Shown here in pieces: positions 23,369 through 34,327 of a stretch of 64,000 bases of DNA (position 1 is its first letter; every line of letters starts with the position of its first letter). The stretch is from Archilochus colubris. Taxonomy: Eukaryota; Chordata; Aves; Apodiformes; Trochilidae. The stretch covers positions 11,979,127-12,043,126 of the forward strand of contig CM041092.1 of assembly GCA_023079485.1 (NCBI GenBank). The letters are read 5' to 3'. The translations under genes were made by a program, and so were the position numbers. The notes under the pieces were generated by a model. That model saw only the letters and a list, made by a program, of their open reading frames with translations, made no database searches and was not told the DNA's origin.

Positions 23369-26300
23369 GTAATGTGGCTGCCTCATTAAACCACTTGCAA
23401 AAGATTAAAGGATTTCAACACTGAGTGTGCAATTGCAGAATATCACTTTGAATGCAAAAACAAGACCAAAAGTTTACAGTAGATTGCTCCAAAGAAGGAA
23501 GTTTTGAACACAATACATGGTTGGTTACTGACTTCAGTGTTCCAGTCCTTATGTTATCTGTGTAACCTTAATGTTGTTCCTTAGAATATTTTTAATCAGA
23601 ATCTCCAGAATCACATTTGAGGGTTCAATAAAGGCAATATTAAATGGCAGCATTAGAAATGAGGTCTTGTTGAGGTTGCAAATAGCTCAATGTTTGTGAT
23701 AACTTTCAGGTAAAGGTTTTCAGGTTGTGTGTATTTTTTAAGTATGCCTTTGTGATTGGTAATTTATCCAACTGTAGTGCAGTGCTTGTGCTTCTGAGAG
23801 AGTACTGAATCTCCTGTTTTCCTCCTATACCTTGTGTGAATGCAGAACAAGCAGAAGTGGTGACTCTGTTTCAGTGCTGAACACCTTAAATCACTTTCCT
23901 GGCTTCTCATCAGCAGAACCATGGCCTGATCCTTTTGAAAGCAAGTCTCTTGTAACCAGGTGTTTTGCTGAAGCTGCAGATGCTGCCCTAAAATGTATTG
24001 GTTGACTCCAAAACTTATTTATTGAGAAAACAGGGGCTTGTGGATATTGGAAATGTACGTTTTTTGCACCATAACAACTTTAAATAGAGAAGATAGGAAT
24101 TAAATCAGTGTGCTCGTGGACCATGGAAATATTGGAGGAAAATATTAGGCTGCTATCTGGACAAGCTTTTATTCCTGACTGCAAATGCCCTGCTCTTCTC
24201 CATGGGAAGTCATTTCCCTTTGGCATAGAAGAGACAGAAGGTAACACGTAGGGTGAAAACTGTAGTTTATAGTCCAGTATAGTACTTCCCACTGAAATCT
24301 GTTGATCAGCTCTGTTGTGACTCGCTAAACCCTGTCTGGAGGAATTCTTAGACATGAGTTCCTCTGTGTCAGGAAAACCAAAATCTTTTAGCCTTTAAAG
24401 AGCAGTTACACTAATTCTAGCAGCATATGAGGAACACATGGGGTTTCCTGAGAAAAATTTGGTATCTAAACGTATCTCTGTGACCCTTAGTCTGCTGTAG
24501 TCCAAAAGTAGACCAAGAGGTTGCAAGCCAAGGTTGAGTTGCCTGACACAAGTTTTTTCAACAGAGGTTTTGTTAAGAAATTAAGTGGAATTGTTTCAGG
24601 GGAATGACTCCAACTATTTTGCTTCCTTTTTGACTGGTTGAGCATTGTTGCCTTGCTGATTTCTGACATGGGAAATTATAAAGTGAAATATGTCTCCCTT
24701 GTGGTTACATTGTGGCTTTGATGGCCACATTTGAATGTGGCACCTATTTTATAAATCCATGACCTTTTACCATGCTTTTTGGGTTTGCCACTGGGACACA
24801 TTTGTGTTTTGTCACTTCACTCAGTGTTTTTCAGTTTGTCTCTGCATTCTTTTCACCTCTTGATGTCAGGATGCATGTATCAAAATACTGATTAAATCAT
24901 TCATCTTCATACTTTGTGGCTGCTGTTGTTTCCTACCATTTTGGGTTAAGGAACTGGAGTGCTTTTTCTGCTTGTGATACATTCTTGAGGAATAGTTATA
25001 GAGCATGTAATTTCAGAGCATTCTGCCAGTAAGTTGAAAAGGTCAAACTGCCACTGGAGCAGAGTTACAGGAATTCTCTTTAGTAAAAAAAAAAAATTTC
25101 CTTCAATTTCCTATGTAGTTCTTGGAGTTGTTGATCTAGAAATTAAGGTGTCTTCAAGAATTGTATCCTGCTTCCTTGCTGGATTTAAATATTCAAGAGT
25201 CATGTGTAAAAGTTACTCCTTGTTAATAGTTGAAGGTGGAAGCTGTTGTAAAAGCCCTTTGGAATATTCAGGGGAGAAGGTCTAATTTTTGGGGTGAATG
25301 ACCTCTGAGCAGTGGCTGCAGGTTGTTAACGTGTGCAGAAAAGATGGTGACAAATACTGCAAATCAGTGGCAGTGGCTTCTGAGGCTTTGCTGGACTTCA
25401 TCCTTCTTGAAAATGTCTCGTGTTGCACAGCTTGAGCATGGTCCTGGCTTACAGAACAAGGGAGAATTTAGCTGTTTCTAGAATTTGTGGTCATCCTTCT
25501 TTCAGAAGAATAAAGTATGCTGCAGTGTTGCAGTTGGTATAGATGCTTCTGTGTCATGTTTCCATCACAAATGCTTGTCATTTGCTGTTCAGCAGTGGTG
25601 TAAAATGGGACTCTTCTCTCTTGCAAAATGAGTGCACATGAATATTCTCATAGCAGTGTAAAAGGATAAAGATTCCCAAAGATTATCTGCTTATCCCTCC
25701 TCTGAAATCAGGCTTGGCTTTAGCTTTTAATGGAACCTACTGCCCCGAAGGGTTGTACCCAGGTTGTTTGCCCATTGATTCCTGGGGTACTCCATGTGCT
25801 GAGAGGCCCTGCTTTCCTTGTCTATCCCTGTCTTGAATGGGCAGCCTGACTGTAGTAAACTGGAGGATTATCTTCAGTTCTTTATGCCAGCTTTGGTTTT
25901 GAAGATTATACTTTTCTTTGAATTTCTTCTTGATGTACATATTGGAAGAATCATGTACATGTCTTAGGGGCTGAGATATGTATAGAAAGGATACTTTGGG
26001 TCCTATAGGAGTATAGAAATGCTGTTAAGCATAGTTGCTTCCCATGTTACTGATGGTTTATGGGCAATACTAATCAGCAAGGCTTTATTGATACTGACTT
26101 TCTATAGTATATGTGCTATTGCCCTTAGGTGATATGACTTCTCCCATGTTACTGCCAGTACAACTGAATTCTAGATCACTGATTTTTAAAATTTTTTATG
26201 TGTATTTGAGCTCCCTGAATAGATTTTGACTGTTTTGGTTGAACTGGACTTTGCAAACAACTAATTTCCCTATCAAGATGATAATGTCTGCTTAAGTATT

Positions 26301-26848
26301 TCCTGATGTTAGTGTCCAGCTTTCAGGGCCTTGGGCAGAGTCCTTTCTTCTGCTTTCATTTGCTCTATCCAGTTCAGCTTCATGATCATTAAAACATATC
26401 CACTGCATCTGTGATTTACTTCTGCATTGTACTTGCTTTTTTTGTCTTGACATTTCTAGCTTTTGGGGAGAGGAGTTATGGAGGATAGACATGTTTTCTG
26501 AAGAAGAAAAGCAAGGGAGGGTACTTGGGAAGACTAAAAATAATAGGAAGAAAACCAGACTTCTGACTGAAAGAATATTTCCTGGGTAATGCTCAGATGA
26601 ATGGCTTGAGTTTCTGTTGTACTGAGAAAATCTTCTGACATTTAGTAAATTATATGTTGTATAACAAAAAAGAAAGTTGTGAGGTCATCCTGTGTAGGAA
26701 TACTGTTCTGAATGCAGATTAACTTCTGTAAATGCAAATGTTCCATTCAGATTGTGAATTTTCACCTAGAGTTTTGTAGGAATATTTGAAGGAATATTAA
26801 ATTAATAGGTTTGCCCTACTGTTTCTGCCTTCAGTAGCTCAGAAACCT

Positions 26849-26895
26849 GTGTGTGTTTGCAATTACTAACACATACACACACACACACACACACA
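26849..26895. repeat. (CA)n microsatellite with a preceding GT run
   Basis: About twelve CA units with one CATA interruption follow a short GTGTGTGT run about 12 bases upstream. The opposite-sense runs could pair in the transcript. The GT/CA tract lies in the intron upstream of the cassette exon. Confidence 0.9.
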
Positions 26896-28198
26896 TGATT
26901 TAGTCCTTCAAAGATATCTAGAGGAAATGTATCAAAATAAATGTCTAACAATTTTGGTTGACAATGTAAGTTTACATGCTTATTTTTTCAACAACTAGAA
27001 AATACCATTAAAAATAAAATGTGATAGTTTTAGTAGTAAGTTGAGCAAGGCAGGTCAAGGGAAAAGAATTAAAATGAGCCACCCATGTTATACAATAAAG
27101 AGAAACCTGCATTGTTTGGTGTCCAGTTTGCAGGTAGGTGAGATGTGAGCTCTGTGACTTCTGATCAGCAGTTGGGTGTCTCTTGTATTTCCATAATAGT
27201 TGCATGTAATAGCTATGGTTTTGGATGCCTGGTTAATGGGTGAATTTCTTGACACCACTCACCTCTTCAGAAGAGTTTTTAGCTGACTTTGCTGCTGTTT
27301 TCACTGGAGCAAATTCTTATTTTGCCACTTCTGATCTTGCAGTATCTTTCACTTGCATATACACAAATGTGACTTTCTGAGACAGTGTACTTAAACTTAA
27401 TAGAAACAAAGTGGTGTCCTGAATACTCCAGCAGCTCAAGAATTTATATTCTCATTGAGAGGATAATTTTGAAAATCTGTGTCCTATAAAGGGAACAGGA
27501 CAAGAGCAAAGATCAGACAAATAGGCACAATTGCCTTGACCCAAAGGCACAGGATCAAACCGTAACTGGAAGGGACTTGTGGAAATTAGATGAGATATCT
27601 GAATGGACTTAGAGGCTGGTTTCATCCAGTCTTTCCAGGTTTGTCTGCTCACAACTGGGCCAAGTCCCCAATTTACAACATACAGTTAGACCCTAGGCTG
27701 ACTTTCACTTGCTGTATATTTGGAATAAGTTTGAATTTGGTGAGAAAGGATCAGATCCTAAGTGCTGCAAAGGTTTATTGATTGCACAGGGCCTGGTTGC
27801 AGGCTCTTACAGAGGTGCTGGGAGCTAAATTTGACAAACTACTTTTGGATGTTTGGGGGAAAAATAAACTGGAGCTTTTGTGTCTTTGAGGGAAATCCTG
27901 TTGCTTGCAAATACCTGCTCAGAGTTTGAATGAAAATGTGTGGTCAGAGATTGTTCACTTGGAGCATTTAAAGAGTTGTTCATATAAGCCATAGATATTT
28001 GTAAAATTTACAGGTTAGTACAAGGTAGGACTATTCTTCTGTGAACTATATCATTATGTAGGAGTAAAAATGGAAATTGATAATAAAGGCCAAAACAATG
28101 ACTTACAGGGCCCAATGGAGTATTCTTGTTTAATTTTGTTTCTATTAATTTTTTTCTCTCTCCAAGGCAGCATGACAGCACTAAGCCACTCAGATTAT

Positions 28199-28287
28199 AG
28201 TTTCTTTTTTTTTTTTCTTTTTTTTTTTTTCCCCCTCCCTCTCCTTTCTCTGTTTTTTCTCTTTCTTTTCTCCTCTGATCACGGCAG
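28199..28287 (+). promoter_or_regulatory. Very long polypyrimidine tract at cassette acceptor
   Basis: Nearly 80 consecutive bases are almost entirely T and C, with long T runs, a C-rich block, then CTTTCTC, TTTTTTCTCTTTC and TTCTCCTCT motifs. The tract ends about 8 bases before the ACGGCAG acceptor. CU-rich clusters of this kind are the classical binding pattern of PTBP1/PTBP2 and U2AF. The tract can be read directly; PTB control of this exon is inferred. On the opposite strand it is a homopurine run with triplex potential. Confidence 0.75.
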
Positions 28288-28404
28288 TCGGTTCTGGGGT
28301 TGGAGTGCAGATGGGCTGTCGAAGCACCCCCCTCCCCTTTCTCAGCCTAACTCCATCCCCACTGCTCCTTCCCACAAGACTTTCAGACGCTCTTACTCTC
28401 CCAG
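28288..28404 (+). CDS. CLASP2: CLASP2 cassette exon (WGWSADGL, 39 aa)
   Basis: A 117-base exon that completes the serine left by the previous exon. It encodes RFWGWSADGLSKHPPPLSQ, then PNSIPTAPSHKTFRRSYSP and two bases of the next serine. Its length is divisible by three and it has the same phase at each end, so it behaves as a frame-preserving cassette. The insert is Pro/Ser-rich with two Trp residues and ends in RRSYSP, a possible proline-directed or basophilic kinase site. It lengthens the linker between TOG3 and the C-terminal domain. I recall the equivalent exon in mammalian CLASP2 isoforms. The donor is CCCAG|GTAACA. Confidence 0.95.
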
Positions 28405-31400
28405 GTAACAAGCTACCTGTTAAACCAACTTGTCTGAGGTGTCACAGTATTATTTCCCTTTCGCACTGTGGAATTTGTTCAAATGTGGGCAGTGATTTGC
28501 AGAGCCTTTGGTTGGAAAAGGAAAAGAGATGACAAGAGCATTCAGAGGGGGGAGGTGGCAGGCAGCCACTTGCTGACACTTGGAAAAGGTAGAGTTTTCC
28601 AAACTCTTCCTCCCTGCCAGGTTTCCAGAATGGATGTTATGTTTCACGTTTGGTTCCCAATGCAGAACACAGTTGCTGAGCACTTTCAGCAGGCCCTGGT
28701 TGAGTTATGAGAGTGCAGGGTGACTTTCGACTTGGCTGTACTGTGCAAGCAGCACGTGAGTACTTTCAAACAGGCTAATACAGCTCAGCAGTGATTTCAC
28801 ATCTGTGGCAGTGAATATTTGTAGGACAATAAACATCTTGGAAATTTATAGTGTTGAAATTAAAATTGTACTTACCACAAGATTTAGAGGCTACTAATTG
28901 CTAATTTGGGCACCTTTTTCCTCCTTTGCCCTCATAGTTTGTTCCAAAATGCATTCAGACTTTTAAACAGCATACCAGACTAAAACTATATAGTGGTTTT
29001 AGTAAAAAACCCTTCTAAATTAAAGTTTAGTTTGTCACACCTTTATGCTAAATTCCTTGGATTTTTTAAAGTTTATACATTCTCAGTAGGCTTTCCATAG
29101 ATGTGGTTTCTCCTGACTTAAATACACCTATTACCTGAGGAAGGACTATAAAAAGACTTCCCTTGAAGCAAGAAAATGTTAATAAAAAACTATTGGAAGA
29201 AAAGCAAACAAATTCTTCTTTGAGGGCTCAAAATCTAGGAAACTGATGTCTGAGGGAGAAAACAGAATCCTATACTCCGTAGCTATATAAATACCTGCAG
29301 AATTTAAATTTTATATGAGCTTTCTAAGTATTCTAGGACACCAAGAGATCTGTGGAAAAGATCATGTTGATTTTTAGCTTTAAACTTGTTGAGAATTTGT
29401 TTCCTCCTTTCAAAAGCTGATACCAAGTTTTGAAATAATTTGGCATATATTGCAACCCAGAGCCTGAAAGTGCAAGGAGATGGGTTACTGTGTCCTGCTT
29501 GAGAATCCTGAACTGTTGATTAGTTACATGTAGTTTTGATTGGAAACTCAATAATAGTTTATGGACATAATTATTTCAGAGTTGAAAATTGCCAAATTGT
29601 TTCCTGGTAAACTTGTAGAGAGCTGCATTGCTTTAGTGCAGAAGAAGATGGAAAATAATGTTGTGACATCCCTAAACGCTGCTCATCTCTACTTACTTCT
29701 TATTCATCCTGTGACTTTCCTCTAGTCTTCTGCATGGGTCATATTTTTTTTTCCACACATACCTTTTTTTTTCCCTTGAAAGGTGGGTGTAGTTTCATTT
29801 ATTTTTTATTCCCCCCATTGTGTTGTCTGTGAAGTATTCCAGCACACATACTGTCAATAGATGTGTGTGATCACGTGTAGAATTTTTATTCATGTCGAAC
29901 ACAGCCATTATGTGATCTTCTACACAGGCTTATTCTTGAAATAAGGTTCTTCATACTTTTATTAAAATGTGGTTTTGTGCTTTGAAAAATCCATCAGATT
30001 TCTCTTTGAGAAATTGCCATAGTCCTGTAGCATTGCAGTCTGTACTTTGATCTATTCTTTGGTAGTAGTGTAGGGCAAAATGATCCTTGAGGAAAGAAGC
30101 AATAATTGTAGCAGAAGATTTAGTGTCAGTATATCTGTGATTATTGACCATGGAATTCATTGTGTGATGTTTGGTAAGTTATGTCATCTCTTGGTGTGGG
30201 TACCTGCATATAGTCACATATATACCTTTTCAAATGGTGGTTTCATGGCTTACTTGACTATTGTGAGAAGAACCCCCCAAGATCTATTGTTTAAATGTGA
30301 TTGAGCTGAAAATTAATATTTTTGAGATCATATGAAACAAAGATTGTCCTGTCCCTGCCTGATGTTTATCATGAATCTAAGAACTGCATTCACTTTTGTC
30401 TGGAAAGCCATCACAGTGCAGCAGTGTCATTCAGCTGCCTGAAAAGCCCTGAATACTTTGACTTCTGTAGGTTTATAACCAGCTTGTTTCCTGATCTTGG
30501 TCTGTTCTTTAAGTGTTTCTCTTTCTGGGCTGACAGACACTGTTCTGAGTGTGGGAGCTGTTCTTTGGTCTCTTTGCCAGAATCCATGGTGTTGATACTG
30601 TGTGAGTTTAGAGCAGGCTCATTGCTTGGGAGCAAGGGAGTGTGATTATTTTCACTGTGTTAATCCCAAAGGATCTGGGCAACACCACTCTTGTCCTCTG
30701 TCTGAAGTTCCTGATTTTCTTCCAGAAAAAAAAATAGCGGTTCTAGATACTAAACATCTTACTTTTAGTTTTGTTGAAAATAATAGCTGTGTGCCCAGGA
30801 TTCAGTAAAGCATTTTCTGGTTTGTTTTGGTATTTTTCCCACTCAACTCACAGGGAATTTTTCTTTTGTGGAAAAGGAATACAGCTCTTTGTTCAGCCAT
30901 CCTCCTTCAAGCCCATTCTGTCATGCTTCCCCAGCAGTTAAGAAATAGTAATTCACCCCTGTAGGGAGCCACTTCTTGCCTTTTATTGACAAACAACTTG
31001 ATGTAAATGTCTCAAATTCTTTTGGGTTTTTTTGTTTCTGGCTCTGCTAAGATCCGGGACTCCCCCAGAGAAATTGTTCTCAGTTTCTGGGTCTCTTCAT
31101 TAAATCTGTCTTGGAAAACTGATTGTTGTGAAAATGCAACTTCTCCTAGATAGAGCAAATCCCTGCCTGTAATGCCTTTTCATTTTCTCCAGGCTTGTCA
31201 GAGCTTCTCTTTCTAGCCACATCTTTTCATATCATCTGTCCCTGCATGCCAGGCATTTTTTCATGGAACTTAATTTTGGATGACTCCTCAAGGAATCCCA
31301 AAACTTGTGTGGCTTTATGCTGCTGAGGAATTTCTGAGGAGCAGATAGACTACAAGAAAGCATCACACTTGAGTTGAGAGAATTCCCAATCTTACGCTCA

Positions 31401-31957
31401 GTATATTTTGAAATGCATCTTTTATCAAGGCATCGTGTGAGTGGTTTTGGTTTTACTACTCTATAAATGAAAATGAGACATGCTAGACTAAGTTTTACAT
31501 CAAGATATGTTTTTCTTTCCATTTAAATCTGTCACATTGGAATCCATTGATAGAATATATTTGGTGCATTGTGAAACTTAAATTTCATCGATTTAATTTC
31601 CAGTAGTTTTTACAGTCCTTTGAGTTCTCACAGTGATTTTTTTTTTAATTTTCCTGTTTTTTAAATAATGACACCATCATTCTGGGAATATGTTTTTTGT
31701 TTGTTTACAGATGCTAGCACACTCACTGCTGTGTAATGTAGCAGTCAAACAGTAGACCTGAGTTTCTCCTAGATTTAGCCCTGTTTGAGGGGAGACTCAG
31801 ACCTGAAGTCTGCTTTGATTCCACCTGTAATTTTTTACAAGTCAGTGTTAGAAAGGGTACACCAAATCATCAGTCTCTGACTTGGCATTGTTTTTGTTAA
31901 CAGTCAAGAGCAAATTCCAGTTTCATATGTAACATTTCATATGCGTTTGGTCTTTAG
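28405..31957 (+). other. Intron (3.6 kb) after the cassette exon
   Basis: AT-rich intron with several T-rich runs near 29743-29815 and 31637. No named repeat or further exon is seen. Confidence 0.75.
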
Positions 31958-32108
31958 TATGCTGGATTATGACACGGAGAACCTAAATTCTGATGAAATC
32001 TACAGCTCTCTTCGTGGAGTCACAGAAGCAATTGAAAAATTTAGTTTCCGTAGTCAAGAGGACCTGAATGAGCCAATCAAACGTGATGGAAAGAAAGACT
32101 GTGACATT
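31958..32108 (+). CDS. CLASP2: CLASP2 exon: linker (MLDYDTENLNSDEIYSSLRG)
   Basis: A 151-base exon whose first T completes the split serine, followed by 50 codons for local residues 356-405. The segments are MLDYDTENLNSDEIYSSLRG, VTEAIEKFSFRSQEDLNEP and IKRDGKKDCDI. The SLRGVTEAIEKFSFRSQED part is a conserved predicted helix found in both CLASP paralogues. The IEKFSF form matches CLASP2; I recall IQNFSF for CLASP1. The donor is GACATT|GTAAGT, a strong match. Confidence 0.97.
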
Positions 32109-33122
32109 GTAAGTATTCCATCAATTCATGTGCCTGGATAGGTACAATTTTAAAATATTGTGTTTAAACCTGACTTTGGATTGTTAGTGTATAAAATCCA
32201 GTCATTCCTGCTGTGTTCTTGCAAGTGTCTTGGGTTTATTGGTTGCTAAATTCTTATACCTAACTTATGAGACCCCACTAATGCAGTCCTTTTGAACTCC
32301 AGCCTCCTGTGAAATGTGCTTACTGGGTTTCTGTGGGAGGAAACTGCTAGTATTCCTTAGGATCAGCAAGGCTCAGTAGTGGCTTTTTCACTGTGTATAG
32401 TCAGGTCTGTAATGGGATATATTGGTTCTTAAAATGCAGGTGAGGATGGTTTCCCTCAGAGGCTTCTTAAATAACTTAATGGATAGGATGGACCCAGAGT
32501 CACTGAATGCACAGCTCTTGGTGCCTTATGCTGCATGAATGGTTACAGAATTATCTAATGTGTGAAATACTGTTTGTTTTAATTAAACACATGGACTTCA
32601 GAATTTACAGGAATCTTAAAAGAATGTCCCTTATGGGTCCCTTCCAAACTGAGACATTCTAAGATCCTATGACATTCTTGCTTCCTTTCTGAGAGAGCAA
32701 GTTTAGGTTAGTAGATCAAGTTAGTGTTCAAGGCAGAAAATTCTTGGTCAGAGATATTTCTTCAGGACCCTTCCATTATTCATTTCATGTTAGCTTCCTA
32801 AACATCATCCAGTCTCCTCTGTCAGTGGGTTGTGTAATAACATAACCATGGTGTTGCTTCATTGTCCTTTCTTAGAAAACTGGTCCCTGTTCTAGAGCCC
32901 AGTTTTAGCATCATTAACTTAGAATCAGGAATAATGAGATACTTTTGTGGTAGCATACAGCTGTAGTTGCATAAGGGAAAGAGGTGGTAATCTAAGTTTT
33001 ACTCAAGGATTATGTACATGTAAACAGTTGTATGCTGCTTCATGTTGGTGGGTGAACTTCAAAGGAACTACAGCTTCCACAGAATTTGAGTGCTCATGTC
33101 TTTTCTCTGTTTTCTCCCCCAG
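32109..33122 (+). other. Intron (1.0 kb)
   Basis: Short intron containing a CR1 3'-end relic at about 32624-32680. The acceptor tract TTTTCTCTGTTTTCTCCCCCAG is strong. Confidence 0.8.
32624..32680 (+). mobile_element. CR1 LINE 3'-end relic
   Basis: The sequence GGGTCCCTTCCAAACTGAGACATTCTAAGATCCTATGACATTCT resembles the conserved 3' end of CR1 elements (GTCCCTTCCAACC...ATTCTATGATTCT). The copy is short and diverged, and only the terminal part is recognisable. Confidence 0.65.
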
Positions 33123-33369
33123 GTGTCTCGAGATGGTGGCCTCGCTGTGCCCACCAGTGATGTCCGTGGAAGTAGTGACACTGTGGAAGGTGGAAGGATG
33201 GCTCTGGATAACAAAACCTCACTGCTTAACACCCAACCTCCTCGCGCCTTTTCAGGGCCACGTGCTCGAGAATATAACCCCTATCCTTATGCTGACACAA
33301 TTAATACTTATGACAAGACTGCCCTGAAGGAAGCAGTGTTTGATGATGACATGGATCAGCTTCGGGATG
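33123..33369 (+). CDS. CLASP2: CLASP2 exon: linker before the C-terminal domain
   Basis: A 247-base exon encoding local residues 406-487 plus one base. It starts VSRDGGLAVPTSDVRGSSDT and continues with ALDNKTSLLNTQPPRAF, AREYNPYPYADTINTYDK and TALKEAVFDDDMDQLRD. The first 25 residues are poorly conserved linker. The NPYPY...NTYDKTALKEAVFDDD part is a conserved CLASP motif leading into the C-terminal domain. The donor is GGATG|GTTTGTATT, a fairly weak match. The leftover G joins a tandem acceptor in the next exon. Confidence 0.96.
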
Positions 33370-34133
33370 GTTTGTATTAGTACAAATTGTAAAACTGCAG
33401 GCAGCTTGGTCTGTTTCTGGTATATTTGTGTGTGGGCAGTGCTCTTAGATATGTGCTTGCTCACAAGACCACAGAACAACATGGGTTGTGTGTTACTTCG
33501 CATTGGAGTCAAGGCTTGATATGAAATAATGTGTTTTCTCAAATACCAGCAGAACTTGATCTGTGGTTATTAAGAAAATGTTTTGTTGCAGTTTTAATTT
33601 TGCTTTGTTTAGAGTTTCTTTCAAACTAGTCCCTTAAGCACCCAAATGCATCTGTAGAAATGTTGTTTTAACTCTGCAAACCAAAATGCCTTACTCAGTG
33701 GAAGTTACTGAACATTTCACTTCATTTAAGAGATGCTACACCTTAGCTTTGTTCTTTTGCAGTACACTGGTGAGTCACTGTACTTGGATCTAAAGGTCAT
33801 TTATGTAATCACTGGTTCTGGGTGTGTGTGTGTGTGATGGGAAAAACTCTGGCAGTTCTCATCTTGTAGAAGTAATTATTGGAACTGGATGAAATTCAAT
33901 CATCAGCTCTTCCTGGTTCATTAGAAGCCACGTGCAGATTCATGAGCTGTGTCATAAACTCATGTGAAATTGTGGGCTAGTCAGACTCTCTTGCTGGCTT
34001 GAATGAAGCCAACTGGGATTTGATGTATTTTGGGGCCTTGTTAGATTCACTTTGTTCTCCAGAGGGTTAGTAATCTTGGCATCTTTGATCTTTGTCCCCG
34101 TTTCCCCAAATGATTTGCTGCCATTTGTCCTAG
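33370..34133 (+). other. Intron (0.76 kb) with tandem NAGNAG acceptor
   Basis: Short intron with a GT-rich run at about 33822-33836. It ends TGTCCTAGAAG, which offers two acceptors three bases apart. No repeat of a named family is present. Confidence 0.8.
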
Positions 34134-34327
34134 AAGTACCCATTGACCACTCAGATTTGGTGGCTGATCTTCTGAAAGAGCTCTCCAACCACAATGAGCG
34201 GGTGGAGGAGCGGAAAGGAGCTCTCCTGGAATTGCTGAAGATCACAAGGGAAGATAATCTTGGAGTTTGGGAGGAACATTTCAAAACCATTCTGCTCTTG
34301 CTGCTGGAAACACTTGGAGATAAAGAT
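34134..34327 (+). CDS. CLASP2: CLASP2 exon: start of C-terminal TOG-like domain
   Basis: The exon begins at 34134 (TAG used) or 34137 (AAG used). The later site gives LRD-VPIDHSD, the form I recall for mammals. The earlier one inserts Glu (LRD-E-VPIDHSD). It then encodes LVADLLKELSNHNERVEER, KGALLELLKITREDNLGVWE and EHFKTILLLLLETLGDKD, up to local residue 551 in the shorter form. These are the first HEAT helices of the C-terminal CLASP domain, which binds CLIPs and cortical and Golgi partners. The donor is AAAGAT|GTGAGA. Confidence 0.95.

Larger units (their letters stand above)
23369..28287 (+). other. Intron (4.9 kb) before the cassette exon
   Basis: AT-rich intron holding a (CA)n microsatellite at 26871-26895 and, next to its acceptor, an exceptional pyrimidine tract at about 28199-28280. 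No other exon or CR1 copy is seen. Confidence 0.75.

Noticed and set aside
28070..28408. 112-codon ORF reading across the polypyrimidine tract into the cassette exon
   Set aside because: The Phe/Leu run is the translated T/C tract. Only 28288-28404 is exonic, as shown by the splice sites and protein match.
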